Positions 17,266-26,172 of a stretch of DNA of 64,000 nt are shown one piece after another; the first letter of the stretch is position 1, and each line of letters begins with the position of its first letter. Origin of the DNA: Polyangiaceae bacterium (GTDB lineage Bacteria; Myxococcota_A; Polyangia; Polyangiales; Polyangiaceae). The position numbers were made by a program, and so were the translations under genes. The stretch covers positions 558,001 through 622,000 of the forward strand of contig JADJRH010000002.1 of the NCBI GenBank assembly GCA_016712345.1, written 5' to 3'. The notes beneath the pieces were generated by a model, which made no database searches, was not told the origin of the DNA, and saw only the letters and a program-made list of their open reading frames with translations.

Positions 17266-17295
17266 TGTCATGTGGCGAGGCGTTCAGCTCTCAGC

Positions 17296-18615
17296 TTACA
17301 GCAGATGCCTTGCCTTGATTTCAAGATACCGATTCATCAGGGTAGGGGTAAGGTCGCTCGTGGGAACATCGAGCACGAGGGCGCCTTGTTTTTTGAGTTC
17401 ACGCATGATGCGGTCACGGAAGCTGACAAGTTCGGCGGCGGCGGCGCTTGTATAAAGGTCACCCTCATCGGCTGTTGTGGCGGCCTGCGGGTCGAGCAAA
17501 GCGTCCACATCAGCGTCACGGAACAAGACGAACAAGGGAAGGTGGCGGGGTAAAAGACCGCGCGCGAGGCGAATCACAGCCTTTGCGGATAGGTCGTCGA
17601 GCACCTGCGTAAACAACACAACGAGGGAGCGTTTGCGAACGAGGGTGCTGACTTTTTGATACGCGGCTTCGTAGTTGGTTTCTACCAATTCAGGGTGGAG
17701 GTTATACCCAGCCTGAACAATGCGGCGCGCGGCGCGGCTTCCACCTTCGGGGGGCGCGTATGTTCGAACGTCGTCGGCGAAGGTGAGCAGACCGATGTTG
17801 TCTCCCCCTTTGGCGGCCACGTGAGCCAACATGAGGGTGGAGTTGAGCGCGTGGTCAAAGAGGCTCATTCCACCGGTTTCGGCGGTCATCAGGCGGCCGG
17901 CATCAATGAGAAAGAGGATGTTTTGGTTGCTTTCGAGTTGATACTCGCGGCTGATGAGCTTTTGTTTGCGGGCGGTGGCTTTCCAGTCAATCGATCGATA
18001 TTCGTCGCCCCGGCGGTACTCCCGCAGCCGTTCAAACTCGCTTTCACCGCCGCGGCGTTTGGACGTGCGAAACATGGAGCTTTCGCGGTCTTCACGGGCC
18101 AAAAGCTCATACTGGCGAACGGCGGTTACGTCGGGGTAAACGCGCACGGGGGTGTGGATGGGTAAGTGCACTTGCCGTATCCAAAGGCCCAGCGGGGAGC
18201 GATAGCGGAGGTGCAAACTACCCAATACAAAGGCGCCGCGTTTGGTGGGGGTGACATGGTATTTGACTACCCGTTGGGTGCGGGCCGGCACTTCTACCGA
18301 AATGGGAAAGTCGGTTGATTCTGCCGTGTCAAAGAGGTCATCTTTGATTTCTACCGTGAGGGTGCGGAAGGTTCGGGAGCGAACTTCAAGTGTGATGGGG
18401 TTGGGGCGCCCGATTGAAAACACCTGGGCGGCGTGGCGTTTAACGGTAAACGTGGGGCGCCAGGTGAGTAGACCGTCAAAGATCGCAACGAGGACAATGC
18501 CGGCGTCCGTGGCGAGCATGGGCCACAGAAGGGTTTTGTCGAAAAGCATGCCGAACGCCAGCACCAGCGGTGCAAGGGCGAGCAATACAAGCGCGCGCGA
18601 GGGGACGATCGACAC
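17296..18615 (-). CDS. DUF58 domain protein (vWA-like), partner of MoxR
   Basis: A 439-residue protein. Two hydrophobic segments lie near the N-terminus (residues 8-45), then a beta-rich region and the DUF58 core: GGESEFERLREYRRGDEYRSIDW when read through, followed by a vWA-type strand LFLIDAGRLM with MIDAS-like residues, as usual for the family. DUF58 proteins work with MoxR AAA ATPases, probably as chaperone-like assembly modules for membrane complexes. It is the last gene of the cluster starting at 24544, 10 bases after moxR. Confidence 0.9.
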   Translation of the reverse strand: MSIVPSRALVLLALAPLVLAFGMLFDKTLLWPMLATDAGIVLVAIFDGLLTWRPTFTVKRHAAQVFSIGRPNPITLEVRSRTFRTLTVEIKDDLFDTAESTDFPISVEVPARTQRVVKYHVTPTKRGAFVLGSLHLRYRSPLGLWIRQVHLPIHTPVRVYPDVTAVRQYELLAREDRESSMFRTSKRRGGESEFERLREYRRGDEYRSIDWKATARKQKLISREYQLESNQNILFLIDAGRLMTAETGGMSLFDHALNSTLMLAHVAAKGGDNIGLLTFADDVRTYAPPEGGSRAARRIVQAGYNLHPELVETNYEAAYQKVSTLVRKRSLVVLFTQVLDDLSAKAVIRLARGLLPRHLPLFVLFRDADVDALLDPQAATTADEGDLYTSAAAAELVSFRDRIMRELKKQGALVLDVPTSDLTPTLMNRYLEIKARHLL

Positions 18616-18625
18616 GGTTTTCTAC

Positions 18626-19597
18626 TCACGCCGCGGTGTGCGGCACCTTGGTTTCACGAAGAATTTCTTCAACGCAGTCGTCGGTACGAAGACCTTCAAT
18701 TTCTGCGTCGGGGTGCAAGATCACGCGATGACGGAGCACCGGGGCGGCGAGCGACTTGACATCATCAGGAATGACAAATTGGCGCCCTTCCGCCGCCGCG
18801 TTGGCGCGGGCCGCCGCGAGCAACCCAATGGAGCCGCGGGGTGAAGCGCCGAGGTATACCGACCGGTGCGATCGGCTCTTTGAAACGATGTCGGTGATGT
18901 ACCCAAGGATGCCGTCGTCGATGCGAACCTGACTGATAGCGGCGCGCATGTGGCTCATTTCTTCGGCTGAAACGATGCGTTCGAGTTGAGCGTGTTCCAA
19001 CTTGGCGGCCGAAAACCCTTGAGCGTGGCTTGCGAGAATGCGTTTTTCTACCGCCGGGGTTGGATGGCGGACGTAAAGCTTCATGAGAAACCTGTCGAGC
19101 TGCGCTTCTGGTAATGGGTAGGTTCCCTGCGATTCGATGGGATTTTGGGTGGCGATGACAAAGAACGGGTCGGGCAGGGGACGGGTAACCCCGTCGGCGG
19201 TGACGGCAAAATCTTGCATTGCCTCAAGCAGGGCAGACTGCGTTTTTGCCGGTGCGCGGTTGATTTCATCCGCGAGGAGAAGTTGAGTAAATACAGGTCC
19301 CGGGTGAAAAACGAAGCGGTCTTCTTTTTGGTTGAAAACGTTTCCACCGGTGACGTCGGTGGGCATGAGATCGGGAGTAAACTGAATGCGTTTATACTGC
19401 GCACCGAGCACATGCGAGAGCGTTCTGACGAGTAAGGTTTTTCCCAAACCCGGAACGCCCTCTATCAAAACGTGGCCTCCCGAGAACACGGCAATCAGGG
19501 TTTGGTGCAATATCTCGTCTTGGCCCAGAAGCACCTTCGAAGCTTCTTTTTCAACCGCTTCGAAGCGTTGCTGAAAATCGGTAACACTCATCATCAT
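18626..19597 (-). CDS. MoxR-family AAA+ ATPase
   Basis: A 323-residue single AAA+ module. Walker A is GVPGLGKTLLVRTL, Walker B is LLLADEINRAP, followed by KTQSALLEAMQ and sensor 1 (FVIATQNPIESQGTYPLPEAQLDRF, read in parts). The start at 19597 (three consecutive ATG codons) overlaps the stop of the upstream gene. MoxR ATPases remodel or insert cofactors into vWA-containing complexes; here the partner is surely the adjacent DUF58 protein. Confidence 0.95.
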   Translation of the reverse strand: MMMSVTDFQQRFEAVEKEASKVLLGQDEILHQTLIAVFSGGHVLIEGVPGLGKTLLVRTLSHVLGAQYKRIQFTPDLMPTDVTGGNVFNQKEDRFVFHPGPVFTQLLLADEINRAPAKTQSALLEAMQDFAVTADGVTRPLPDPFFVIATQNPIESQGTYPLPEAQLDRFLMKLYVRHPTPAVEKRILASHAQGFSAAKLEHAQLERIVSAEEMSHMRAAISQVRIDDGILGYITDIVSKSRSHRSVYLGASPRGSIGLLAAARANAAAEGRQFVIPDDVKSLAAPVLRHRVILHPDAEIEGLRTDDCVEEILRETKVPHTAA

Positions 19598-21984
19598 GAC
19601 GATTTGCTCGCTCGCAGGCCCTTGGGCCGCTCTTTGCTGGTGCGCAGGTAGTGGAAGAGGGCGCGGATGAGGCGCAGATGTTGGTCTTCGGCCGCGCCTT
19701 TGGGCGGTTGCCGTTGGTAAGGTTGGAACCCCGGTCTGAACGAAGAGGGTGGTCCCGACGTTTCTCGGGCGCTTTGCGCCTCGACGAGAACGGCCATGAC
19801 TTGACCTTCATTCATCCCGGTGCGAGCGGCGATCGCTTCTGCGAGTGGGGTAAGGCCGGGCCGTGTGCCGCGGAAATAACGTTCTCGCAGGCGTTCAATA
19901 GCCCAGGCGGCGAAGTTGCCAAGGGCGTGTTCCGAGGCTTTGGCGCGATGGTAGATGTGGCCGAGCGCTTTGACGTGATCGGCGAAAGCGCGGCGGCTTT
20001 TTGCCGGCGGATCGCGCGGTTTTCCGAAGTGTACACCTTTCCAAAGCAGGAACAGGATTGCGAGCGCGATGAGCTGAAGCATGAGCGGGGTGAGGTTGGC
20101 CTTGTCGAGCGCTGCGAGCGGGCTGCCCGCGCCGGCCCCGGTCCACACGTCGCAGATCTCCACATCACGACTGAATTGATCGAGAAACTCCGCGGCGAAC
20201 GTGCCGCTGTCTTGAACGGCAAAGGCGATGTTTGTGAAGAGCGCGCGTTCGGCGAAAACGTACACTTCGCCGTCGCCGAGGCGGCGTTTGATCGCGTAGG
20301 GTCGGTCTTCGCGCGACAAGACCCAGTTGGATTGGCCGAGATCGGTGCGCAGGCGCGTGCCGGTGGGAGCCACCACTTCATACGACGAAAAGCGGTAGCC
20401 GTATTCAAATTCACCTTCGCGGTTGAGGACTGCGACGGTGCTCGGGTCGTCTTCAGGTTCGGCCCCGAACGCTTTGGGTAGGTGGCGTACACCTGCGACT
20501 ACGAGCGTTCCTCCGCTCTTTGTCCAAGCGACAACGCGGCGCCACGTGTCTTTGTTGAGTTCAGCGCCGCGCAGGATCACAAGGACTTTTTTGGTGGACT
20601 CGTCTTCTATTGCGTCGAGCGATTCTACCCGGTGTGATACATCGCGACCGCGGTTTTCAAGCACTTCGTCAAGGGCGGCCGTGCCGTAGGCGCCGGTGTC
20701 ACCAACGCGCTCTCCGCTCGCATGGGCAACCCCGCCGGAAGCGAGAAGGGATGCTCCTAAGAGTACACCAAAAATGCCGATGGCTTTGGTTGCGATGGGA
20801 ACAACCCGGTCAAACACGGCTCGGAACAGGTGTACACTTGCCGGCTCGGATCCGAACTGGACTTTTTCTACATCGCGGACGATCTCTCGCACATTCGCCC
20901 TGAGATCGGGGCGATCGCGAAGCGCTCGCACGTAGTCACCGTTGGTTCGCGAAGCGTGAATTTCGATGAGGCCCGCTCCGTCGAGGCGCCGAATAAGCGC
21001 GGCGTACGCATATTCAACAGCGCGGGTATGGTCGCCGCGTTGGGCGGCTTCTTGAGCGCGGCGCAGGAGGCGTTCAACATCGGTTTCCACCGGGCCGCGG
21101 ACTTCAGGTTTCAACTCTTCGGCGGCCTTGGTTTCCGCCGCTTCAGGCTCGGGCTCTTCATCCTTCTTTTTGCGCCAGGACAGATGTTTGACGATCGCCC
21201 GAACGAGGAGGGCAATGCCTGCGCCGACCACCAAGAAGAGGAGAATTTGAGCGAACAGGCTTAGGCCCTGAGCCGCGGGTGGAGGCGGCGGCGGTGGGGG
21301 CGGAGTGTTGGGTGTTTCAGGTGTGGGTTCGGCCTTGGCAGATGGGGTTGTTTTGGGTGTGTCACTGCCGGCGTTGGAGCCGGTGGATCCACTTCCACTT
21401 GTACCCTGACCATTGCCGCTTGCGCCTGGATCGCTGCCGTTTCCAGACCCGCTGCCGTTTCCAGATCCGTTGCCGTTTCCCGAGCCTGAGCCGCTTCCCG
21501 AGCCTGAACCTGAACCTGAACCTGAACCGGAGCCTGAACCTGAACCCGACCCTGAACCCGATCCCGAACCGCTGCCATTTCCCGAGCCTGAATTGCCGTC
21601 ACCGGGTTTGATGGTGAGGCGAACATCGCCGCGGGATGCTCGACCTTCTGCGTCGCCGTTGCCGTCGTCCGGGGGTTTGACTTCACGCGGAGGTTCGTCG
21701 CCGCCGCCTTCCTCCCCGTCATCGCCGCCGGGGGATGACGAGCCGCCGCCGAGGGTGATTTCCAAGTCAACACCCTTGGGAGGTTTGGCGCACGCCGCGG
21801 GGAGCTTGGGGCAAACGGCGTTTGTTTGGCCCACGAGAGGGCACCACCGCGCGTCTTTGCCGGTGAGTGGGTAGTTTTCGTTGTGACAAAAATCAAAGCG
21901 CTTTTCTGAAAGGAGCGGCGCGCCCGGGTTGGTTGCGGCGAGGATGTTGCTTGCCGCCAGAAACAAGGCCGTTGCGTGAAACAT
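19594..21984 (-). CDS. DUF4129/DUF4350-like membrane protein with Gly-Ser repeat tract
   Basis: A 796-residue protein with an N-terminal signal (MFHATALFLAASN). A Cys-containing short domain follows, then an acidic Gly/Pro region and a long GSGSGS/GNGSGN tract (about residues 130-185). A membrane span near 240-260 (LFAQILLFLVVGAGIALLV) leads to a DUF4129-like helical domain (RRAQEAAQRGDHTRAVEYAY). After a second span comes a DUF4350-like Rossmann region (TKKVLVILRGAELNKDTW, SGGTLVVAGVRHLPKAFG), a third span and a C-terminal helical region. In MoxR-DUF58 clusters such a protein is a standard member. The repeat tract is probably a flexible periplasmic linker of variable length. Confidence 0.8.
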   Translation of the reverse strand: MFHATALFLAASNILAATNPGAPLLSEKRFDFCHNENYPLTGKDARWCPLVGQTNAVCPKLPAACAKPPKGVDLEITLGGGSSSPGGDDGEEGGGDEPPREVKPPDDGNGDAEGRASRGDVRLTIKPGDGNSGSGNGSGSGSGSGSGSGSGSGSGSGSGSGSGSGSGSGNGNGSGNGSGSGNGSDPGASGNGQGTSGSGSTGSNAGSDTPKTTPSAKAEPTPETPNTPPPPPPPPPAAQGLSLFAQILLFLVVGAGIALLVRAIVKHLSWRKKKDEEPEPEAAETKAAEELKPEVRGPVETDVERLLRRAQEAAQRGDHTRAVEYAYAALIRRLDGAGLIEIHASRTNGDYVRALRDRPDLRANVREIVRDVEKVQFGSEPASVHLFRAVFDRVVPIATKAIGIFGVLLGASLLASGGVAHASGERVGDTGAYGTAALDEVLENRGRDVSHRVESLDAIEDESTKKVLVILRGAELNKDTWRRVVAWTKSGGTLVVAGVRHLPKAFGAEPEDDPSTVAVLNREGEFEYGYRFSSYEVVAPTGTRLRTDLGQSNWVLSREDRPYAIKRRLGDGEVYVFAERALFTNIAFAVQDSGTFAAEFLDQFSRDVEICDVWTGAGAGSPLAALDKANLTPLMLQLIALAILFLLWKGVHFGKPRDPPAKSRRAFADHVKALGHIYHRAKASEHALGNFAAWAIERLRERYFRGTRPGLTPLAEAIAARTGMNEGQVMAVLVEAQSARETSGPPSSFRPGFQPYQRQPPKGAAEDQHLRLIRALFHYLRTSKERPKGLRASKSS

Positions 21985-22787
21985 CAGGCCGCGAGCCTCC
22001 GTTCATTTTCGTCTTTGGAAGCGATGGCCAAAAATCGCACTTGAATGTCCCAACCGTCGGAGCGCGTTCGCGTGTCGATGTACTGCAAAAAGCGGGCGGT
22101 GGACACAAAAGGTACACTTGCGAAAAGACCGATCACGGCAAATGGGGAGATCATGTCTTTGAAGAGCGAGCCCGCGGGAGTGCCAAGCTGAAGCACGTCG
22201 TTCAAGATGCTTTGAGCCAGGATTTCCGCGATAAAAATCGCCCCTATTTGGCCGCAGAGAAGCAGCATCAGCAGGCCAAATGCCGACCATGTGCGGCCTG
22301 TCACAAACTTGGAGGCCCGACCGAGGGCGCTGAACGGATCGGCCCCTTCAAGCAGCACCGCCTCATGAACGAAGACCATGGGTGGCCAGGCAAATGGAAG
22401 GGCCACGAAAAACGACATGAGGGCGGCCAAAGCGAGAAGCGATCTTGTGATGAGAAGCGTGAAAAAATACGAGACGAATCGCTTGAAATAGCCGCCCAAC
22501 ACCTCTGTCACGCGCACCTCTTCTGAAAAGAGGAGGCGGCCGGCGGCAACTGTGAATACGCCCTGTGTTAAGTTCGCGGCGAGAATGGCCACAATCCACA
22601 CGGCCCACCAATCCCATTTGAGGGCGTATTTGAGAGCCAATGTGCCGGCGATCACGGGCGTGAGTACCCAAACGGAGAGCTTGAGGTACACAGGGGCCGC
22701 GAGCGAAAACGTGAGCCGAAATGCGAGATCAACCACCTCCGCAACGGTGCGGGGTCGAAGCACAATGGCTGCGCGATCGAGGTTCAT
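21984..22787 (-). CDS. Polytopic membrane protein of the MoxR-DUF58 cluster
   Basis: About 267 residues from ATG 22787 (MNLDRAAIVLRPRTVAEVVD), which overlaps the stop of the SpoIIM-like gene as ATGA; the longer upstream frame is unlikely. It has about six hydrophobic segments. The start (RPRTVAEVVDLAFRL) resembles the amphipathic entry helix of membrane proteins commonly found between SpoIIM-like and DUF4129 genes. No enzyme motif was seen. Function unknown; a membrane subunit is inferred. Confidence 0.7.
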   Translation of the reverse strand: MNLDRAAIVLRPRTVAEVVDLAFRLTFSLAAPVYLKLSVWVLTPVIAGTLALKYALKWDWWAVWIVAILAANLTQGVFTVAAGRLLFSEEVRVTEVLGGYFKRFVSYFFTLLITRSLLALAALMSFFVALPFAWPPMVFVHEAVLLEGADPFSALGRASKFVTGRTWSAFGLLMLLLCGQIGAIFIAEILAQSILNDVLQLGTPAGSLFKDMISPFAVIGLFASVPFVSTARFLQYIDTRTRSDGWDIQVRFLAIASKDENERRLAA

Positions 22788-23749
22788 GCGCGCTTTTTCT
22801 CCCGGCCGGCGAAGATTAAAAAGGCTGCAACGCCGAGCGAAAAGACGCCGGACGCGATCCACTTGACAACAGGGGGAAGGGAAGACGGTGACCAAAACCC
22901 TTCAATTGCCGCCGCGATCACCAACATTGCAGCGGCGCCCAGAACGAGCGCGGCAATTTCACGGGCGCTCGACCGAAGAGACATGACCCGAGTGACCCCT
23001 TTGGTGTCCACCAATGCGTACCCCATTCGCAACCCGGCGGCCCCGCTGATCAGGATGGCCGTCAGCTCAAAAGGTGCGTGGCCACACATGAACGTGAGGA
23101 TGTTGCCGCCGTATCCGGCATTCCATACCCAGCCTGTAACGGTGCCAATCATGAGCCCGTTGTACACAAGGAAAAACACGCTTCCGAGGCCGAAGGTGAT
23201 GCCGGTTGCAAAACAACGGAGCGCAACGCCCACGTTGTTCATCACGTAGAAACCGGCCATTCCCGCGTCGACTCCCGCGGCGCGGCCTTCATCAAACCCC
23301 TTAGAATACATTTGGGCCATTCCTTCAAGTTGGCCCGCGGGAAGAATGTGTTTTGCGAAACTGGGCTCTGCCATGGTGCCGGCCTGTCCGATGATCCACG
23401 GCAAGACAAAGAGCATTGTTGAGAGGAGAAAGAAGCGCCAGTTTTTGCGAAGGGACGCCGGAAATTCACGCAGAAGGAGATTTGTAACGCCAAACGCTCG
23501 GATGGGGCGCGCGCCGTAAAGCGCGCTGTGCGCACGCCCGGCGATGCCGTTGAGATACCCGGTGAGATCCGGTGTGTACCTTGCGCTCTGACAGCGGACG
23601 AGGTCTGAACAAAGCGAGCGGTAAAGTGAGGCCATACGCGAGATCGTGGGCCCGTCGTTGGAGTAGAGTTCGCGCTCCTGGCCAACCAAAATGTCGAGTT
23701 CGTGCCAATCGTTTTTACGTTGCGCGACGAACACATCCTGCGGAATCAC
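22784..23749 (-). CDS. Stage II sporulation protein M (SpoIIM/DUF95) family protein
   Basis: A 321-residue protein. A soluble N-terminal helical region (about 1-95) is followed by at least five spans with the family pattern: YVMNNVGVALRCFATGITFG, LVYNGLMIG and GHAPFELTAILISGAAGLRMG, each a hallmark of SpoIIM-like proteins. In Bacillus SpoIIM is part of the engulfment peptidoglycan hydrolase complex; in non-sporulating relatives it sits with RDD, MoxR and DUF58 genes and its role is unknown. It is translationally coupled to the next gene by ATGA. Confidence 0.9.
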   Translation of the reverse strand: MIPQDVFVAQRKNDWHELDILVGQERELYSNDGPTISRMASLYRSLCSDLVRCQSARYTPDLTGYLNGIAGRAHSALYGARPIRAFGVTNLLLREFPASLRKNWRFFLLSTMLFVLPWIIGQAGTMAEPSFAKHILPAGQLEGMAQMYSKGFDEGRAAGVDAGMAGFYVMNNVGVALRCFATGITFGLGSVFFLVYNGLMIGTVTGWVWNAGYGGNILTFMCGHAPFELTAILISGAAGLRMGYALVDTKGVTRVMSLRSSAREIAALVLGAAAMLVIAAAIEGFWSPSSLPPVVKWIASGVFSLGVAAFLIFAGREKKRA

Positions 23750-23803
23750 GATTTGTCCCTTTCGCGCGCGCGGTAGTACAAAATCTCTAAAAATCGCCTT
23801 GAA

Positions 23804-24544
23804 TCACCCCGAAATCGAACGCCGGCGCGTTTGGCGAAAAATGGGTGCAACGATGTCCGCCAATTCACTCGCGCGCGCCGGATGCAGCTTGGGAGCGCGC
23901 CGCAGAAAAAGTTCGAGCGCGTCCATTTCTTCTCCCGAAATGGGTACACGTTGCGGCAAAGCGGCCATTTCAAAGGGTGATGGAATGGGGTGGACGTGCA
24001 GCCTTTCGGACACGTCAAAACGTTCTTCAACAACAACGATGGTTCCGGCGACCATGTCACCGAGGCGCCGAAACTTGGGGTCACGCCCCATGATCACAAG
24101 GCCAAGCGCGTAGAGGTTTGGCAGTAGATCGCCGGCGCGCAGCACGTTTCGAAGCATGCTGTCGAGGTAGTGAAGCGGCCTTCCAGTGTCGGTGATCACG
24201 CGAAGGTGAAGCACTTTTTTACCGGGAGATCGGCCGCTCCACAGTGTTTCGAAGAGAACGTAGTAACACCACTCAACGCCGAAATAGATAACGGCCATGA
24301 TCCCGGTGGAGACGCCGCGCATTTCAATTCCGGCTGCAAAACCGGCGATTGCAACGATGATCCCAAAGAGGCCAACGATCATCGCGCGAATGAACAAGTC
24401 GATGAGGTATGCGAGAGCGCGCCGCGCGGGGCCGGCCACTTGATGCTGAAACCGCACGTGTTCCGGCGTTTCGACCTCGGCCGACGTATCAATGGGGGCT
24501 GGCTGATTGTGGCTGACTCTCATCGCCTTCTGCGTTTCGGCCAC
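23804..24544 (-). CDS. RDD family membrane protein
   Basis: A 246-residue protein with an N-terminal cytoplasmic stretch, then the RDD domain: GPARRALAYLIDLFIRAM (the Arg-Asp pair in the first helix), a second span, and a third region with LFETLWSGRSPGKKVLHLRVI. This last motif and the following NVLRAGDLLPNLYALGLV are typical. RDD proteins are membrane proteins of unclear, possibly transport, role. It is the first gene of the SpoIIM-MoxR-DUF58 cluster and lies 44 bases after lepB. Confidence 0.9.
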   Translation of the reverse strand: MAETQKAMRVSHNQPAPIDTSAEVETPEHVRFQHQVAGPARRALAYLIDLFIRAMIVGLFGIIVAIAGFAAGIEMRGVSTGIMAVIYFGVEWCYYVLFETLWSGRSPGKKVLHLRVITDTGRPLHYLDSMLRNVLRAGDLLPNLYALGLVIMGRDPKFRRLGDMVAGTIVVVEERFDVSERLHVHPIPSPFEMAALPQRVPISGEEMDALELFLRRAPKLHPARASELADIVAPIFRQTRRRSISG

Positions 24545-24588
24545 GAATGGTTGCGCGCGAAGGCGTCCGCGTCAATGAACGGCGTTCT

Positions 24589-25212
24589 TCAGTCGAGCGA
24601 AATCCAGGTGAGACTGCCTTTTCGAACCAAGATGCCGGTTGCTTTGCCCAAGATGGCTTTGCGTTGCACCAGGCCGAAATAGCGCCCATCGCGGCTGTTT
24701 CCGCGATTGTCTCCGAGCACCAGGTATTGATCGACCGGCAATTTGACAGGCCCAAAATCGGGGCCGCCGCCGTTATTAAGCAGCACAGCGTGGCCTGATC
24801 CAAGCGCTTCACGCAGCTCGTTTTCCACTTTTTGAACGGCGACGGGGTTGCCGTTTAAGTGTAACTGACCGTCGGTCACTAATATTTCATCCCCCGGGAT
24901 CGCCACAACGCGCTTCAGGAGAACAATGCCTGTTTCGGGCGATTCAAGAACCACGACATCACCGCGGGCCGGCCCTTCAAACTCCGTCACTTTGACCTGT
25001 GAAAAAGGCACTCTCAAACCATAAGCGGCCTTGTTCACAAGGATGTGATCGTCTTCGACAACCGTGGGCAACATTGAACCGCTGGGCACATGGTAGTGGT
25101 CGGCAAGGGAAGACCGGCCAACAAGTACAATCGACGCCGCGGCGGCGACGGTGGCGAGATCTTTGGGCCAAGACGCCTTGGACTTGGCGGCGGAGGTTGC
25201 GGATCGACGCAT
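24589..25212 (-). CDS. lepB: Signal peptidase I
   Basis: About 207 residues from ATG 25212 (MRRSATSAAKS); an upstream in-frame start would add an unlikely leader. One membrane anchor (about residues 18-35) precedes the S26 catalytic domain: the nucleophile Ser in HVPSGSMLPTV, the general-base Lys in VLLKRVVAIPGDEI, and the GDNRGNSRDGRYFGLV box near the C-terminus. It cleaves signal peptides on the outer face of the inner membrane, fitting the many exported proteins here. On the same strand as the downstream RDD cluster. Confidence 0.95.
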   Translation of the reverse strand: MRRSATSAAKSKASWPKDLATVAAAASIVLVGRSSLADHYHVPSGSMLPTVVEDDHILVNKAAYGLRVPFSQVKVTEFEGPARGDVVVLESPETGIVLLKRVVAIPGDEILVTDGQLHLNGNPVAVQKVENELREALGSGHAVLLNNGGGPDFGPVKLPVDQYLVLGDNRGNSRDGRYFGLVQRKAILGKATGILVRKGSLTWISLD

Positions 25213-25429
25213 AGTGGCCGCGTGAACATGCTCGTTTTGGGCTTTATTCCCGCCCACAGGTAGGCACGGGGACACCCTTGCCCGCAGTCCTTTAGCCAAA
25301 CGCTTCTACAAAGCCCGGATCCAGTCTTGTCGAGACGTCCGGGACACCCTTGCCCGTCGCCGCATGGAAAAGCGAAAAGCGCGGCGCAACAGTCTTCTCT
25401 ATAACGTGTTTCTTGGTGTACGCAGCCGA

Positions 25430-25657
25430 GACGAAAACGAGAGACCGGCGAGACCGGCGGGTGGCGACGTGACAGTTATCGATCGCCGCCAAACCTCTCA
25501 GAAGAGAGGCTTTCTTCTGGGAAATCTCACGACGAAAACGAGAGACCGGCGAGACCGGCGGTGGCGACGTGACAGTTATCGATCGCCGCCAAACCTCTCA
25601 GAAGAGAGGCTTTCTTCTGGGAAATCTCACGACGAAAACGAGAGACCGGCGAGACCG
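25430..25657. repeat. 100-bp tandem repeat, 2.3 copies
   Basis: Copy 1 spans 25430-25530, copy 2 25531-25630 (one G fewer), and copy 3 is a partial 27-base stub. Each unit starts GACGAAAACGAGAGACCGGC, contains CGATCG and the hairpin CCTCTC-AGAA-GAGAGG, and ends GGGAAATCTCAC. It lies in the 457-base gap between lepB and the thioredoxin-like gene. No good ORF. The internal hairpin followed by TTTCTTCT could act as a weak terminator repeated twice. Copies are nearly identical, so the duplication is recent. Confidence 0.85.
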
Positions 25658-25669
25658 TAGGCACTGAGC

Positions 25670-26149
25670 TTAGCTATCTTTAGGCGACTTGAGCCAGTCC
25701 GCGAGGCTCTCAGAGGTAAGAGAGTTTTTCTTTGTGATCGGTTCGAGCGTTGTTTTGGCAATGCGTTTGCCGTCGGCGTCGATCACAACAAGCGCGGCAA
25801 TCACCTTGATTTGATGCTCCGCAATCAAGGCTTTGTTGCGATTGAATCGACCGACGTTGACGGGCACAACAATGTACTTTTCGGCGAGCACCGAAGCGGC
25901 CGGCTCTTGGCGTGCGATCTTGGCCACCTCACGGCAGTCGGTGCACCACGACGCAACAAACTCAAGGAGCACCCATTTGCCTTCAGCGCGCGCTTTTTCT
26001 TTGGCTGCCGCAAGTGCGGCATTCACTTCAGCGTCGGTTGTTTCTTTGAATGTTTCGGCCGCAGAAAGGCCGCTCCCAGACGGTTTATTTTCACACGCGG
26101 CGGTGAATACAAGCAGCGCAATAAGGGCGAGCGAGCGAAGCAAGACCAT
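25670..26149 (-). CDS. Thioredoxin-like lipoprotein
   Basis: A 159-residue protein with a lipoprotein signal (LLVFTAACEN) and a thioredoxin fold. The redox motif is WCTDC in KWVLLEFVASWCTDCREV when read through, the arrangement found in DsbD C-terminal and related cytochrome-biogenesis thioredoxins. A cis-Pro loop is not obvious; instead IAALVVIDADGKRI follows. A periplasmic reductant or disulfide carrier is inferred. Preceded by a tandem-repeat spacer and followed upstream by a receiver-like gene. Confidence 0.8.
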   Translation of the reverse strand: MVLLRSLALIALLVFTAACENKPSGSGLSAAETFKETTDAEVNAALAAAKEKARAEGKWVLLEFVASWCTDCREVAKIARQEPAASVLAEKYIVVPVNVGRFNRNKALIAEHQIKVIAALVVIDADGKRIAKTTLEPITKKNSLTSESLADWLKSPKDS

Positions 26150-26172
26150 GAAAACCGAGTGTAGCAGTGCAG

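Noticed and set aside
21413..21874. Plus-strand ORF encoding a long PEPEPE tract
   Set aside because: It is the antisense reading of the Gly-Ser hexamer repeats in the 19594-21984 gene; no start context or family match.
25430..25657. CRISPR-like repeats
   Set aside because: Whole 100-bp units are repeated without unique spacers and there are only 2.3 copies; no cas genes.
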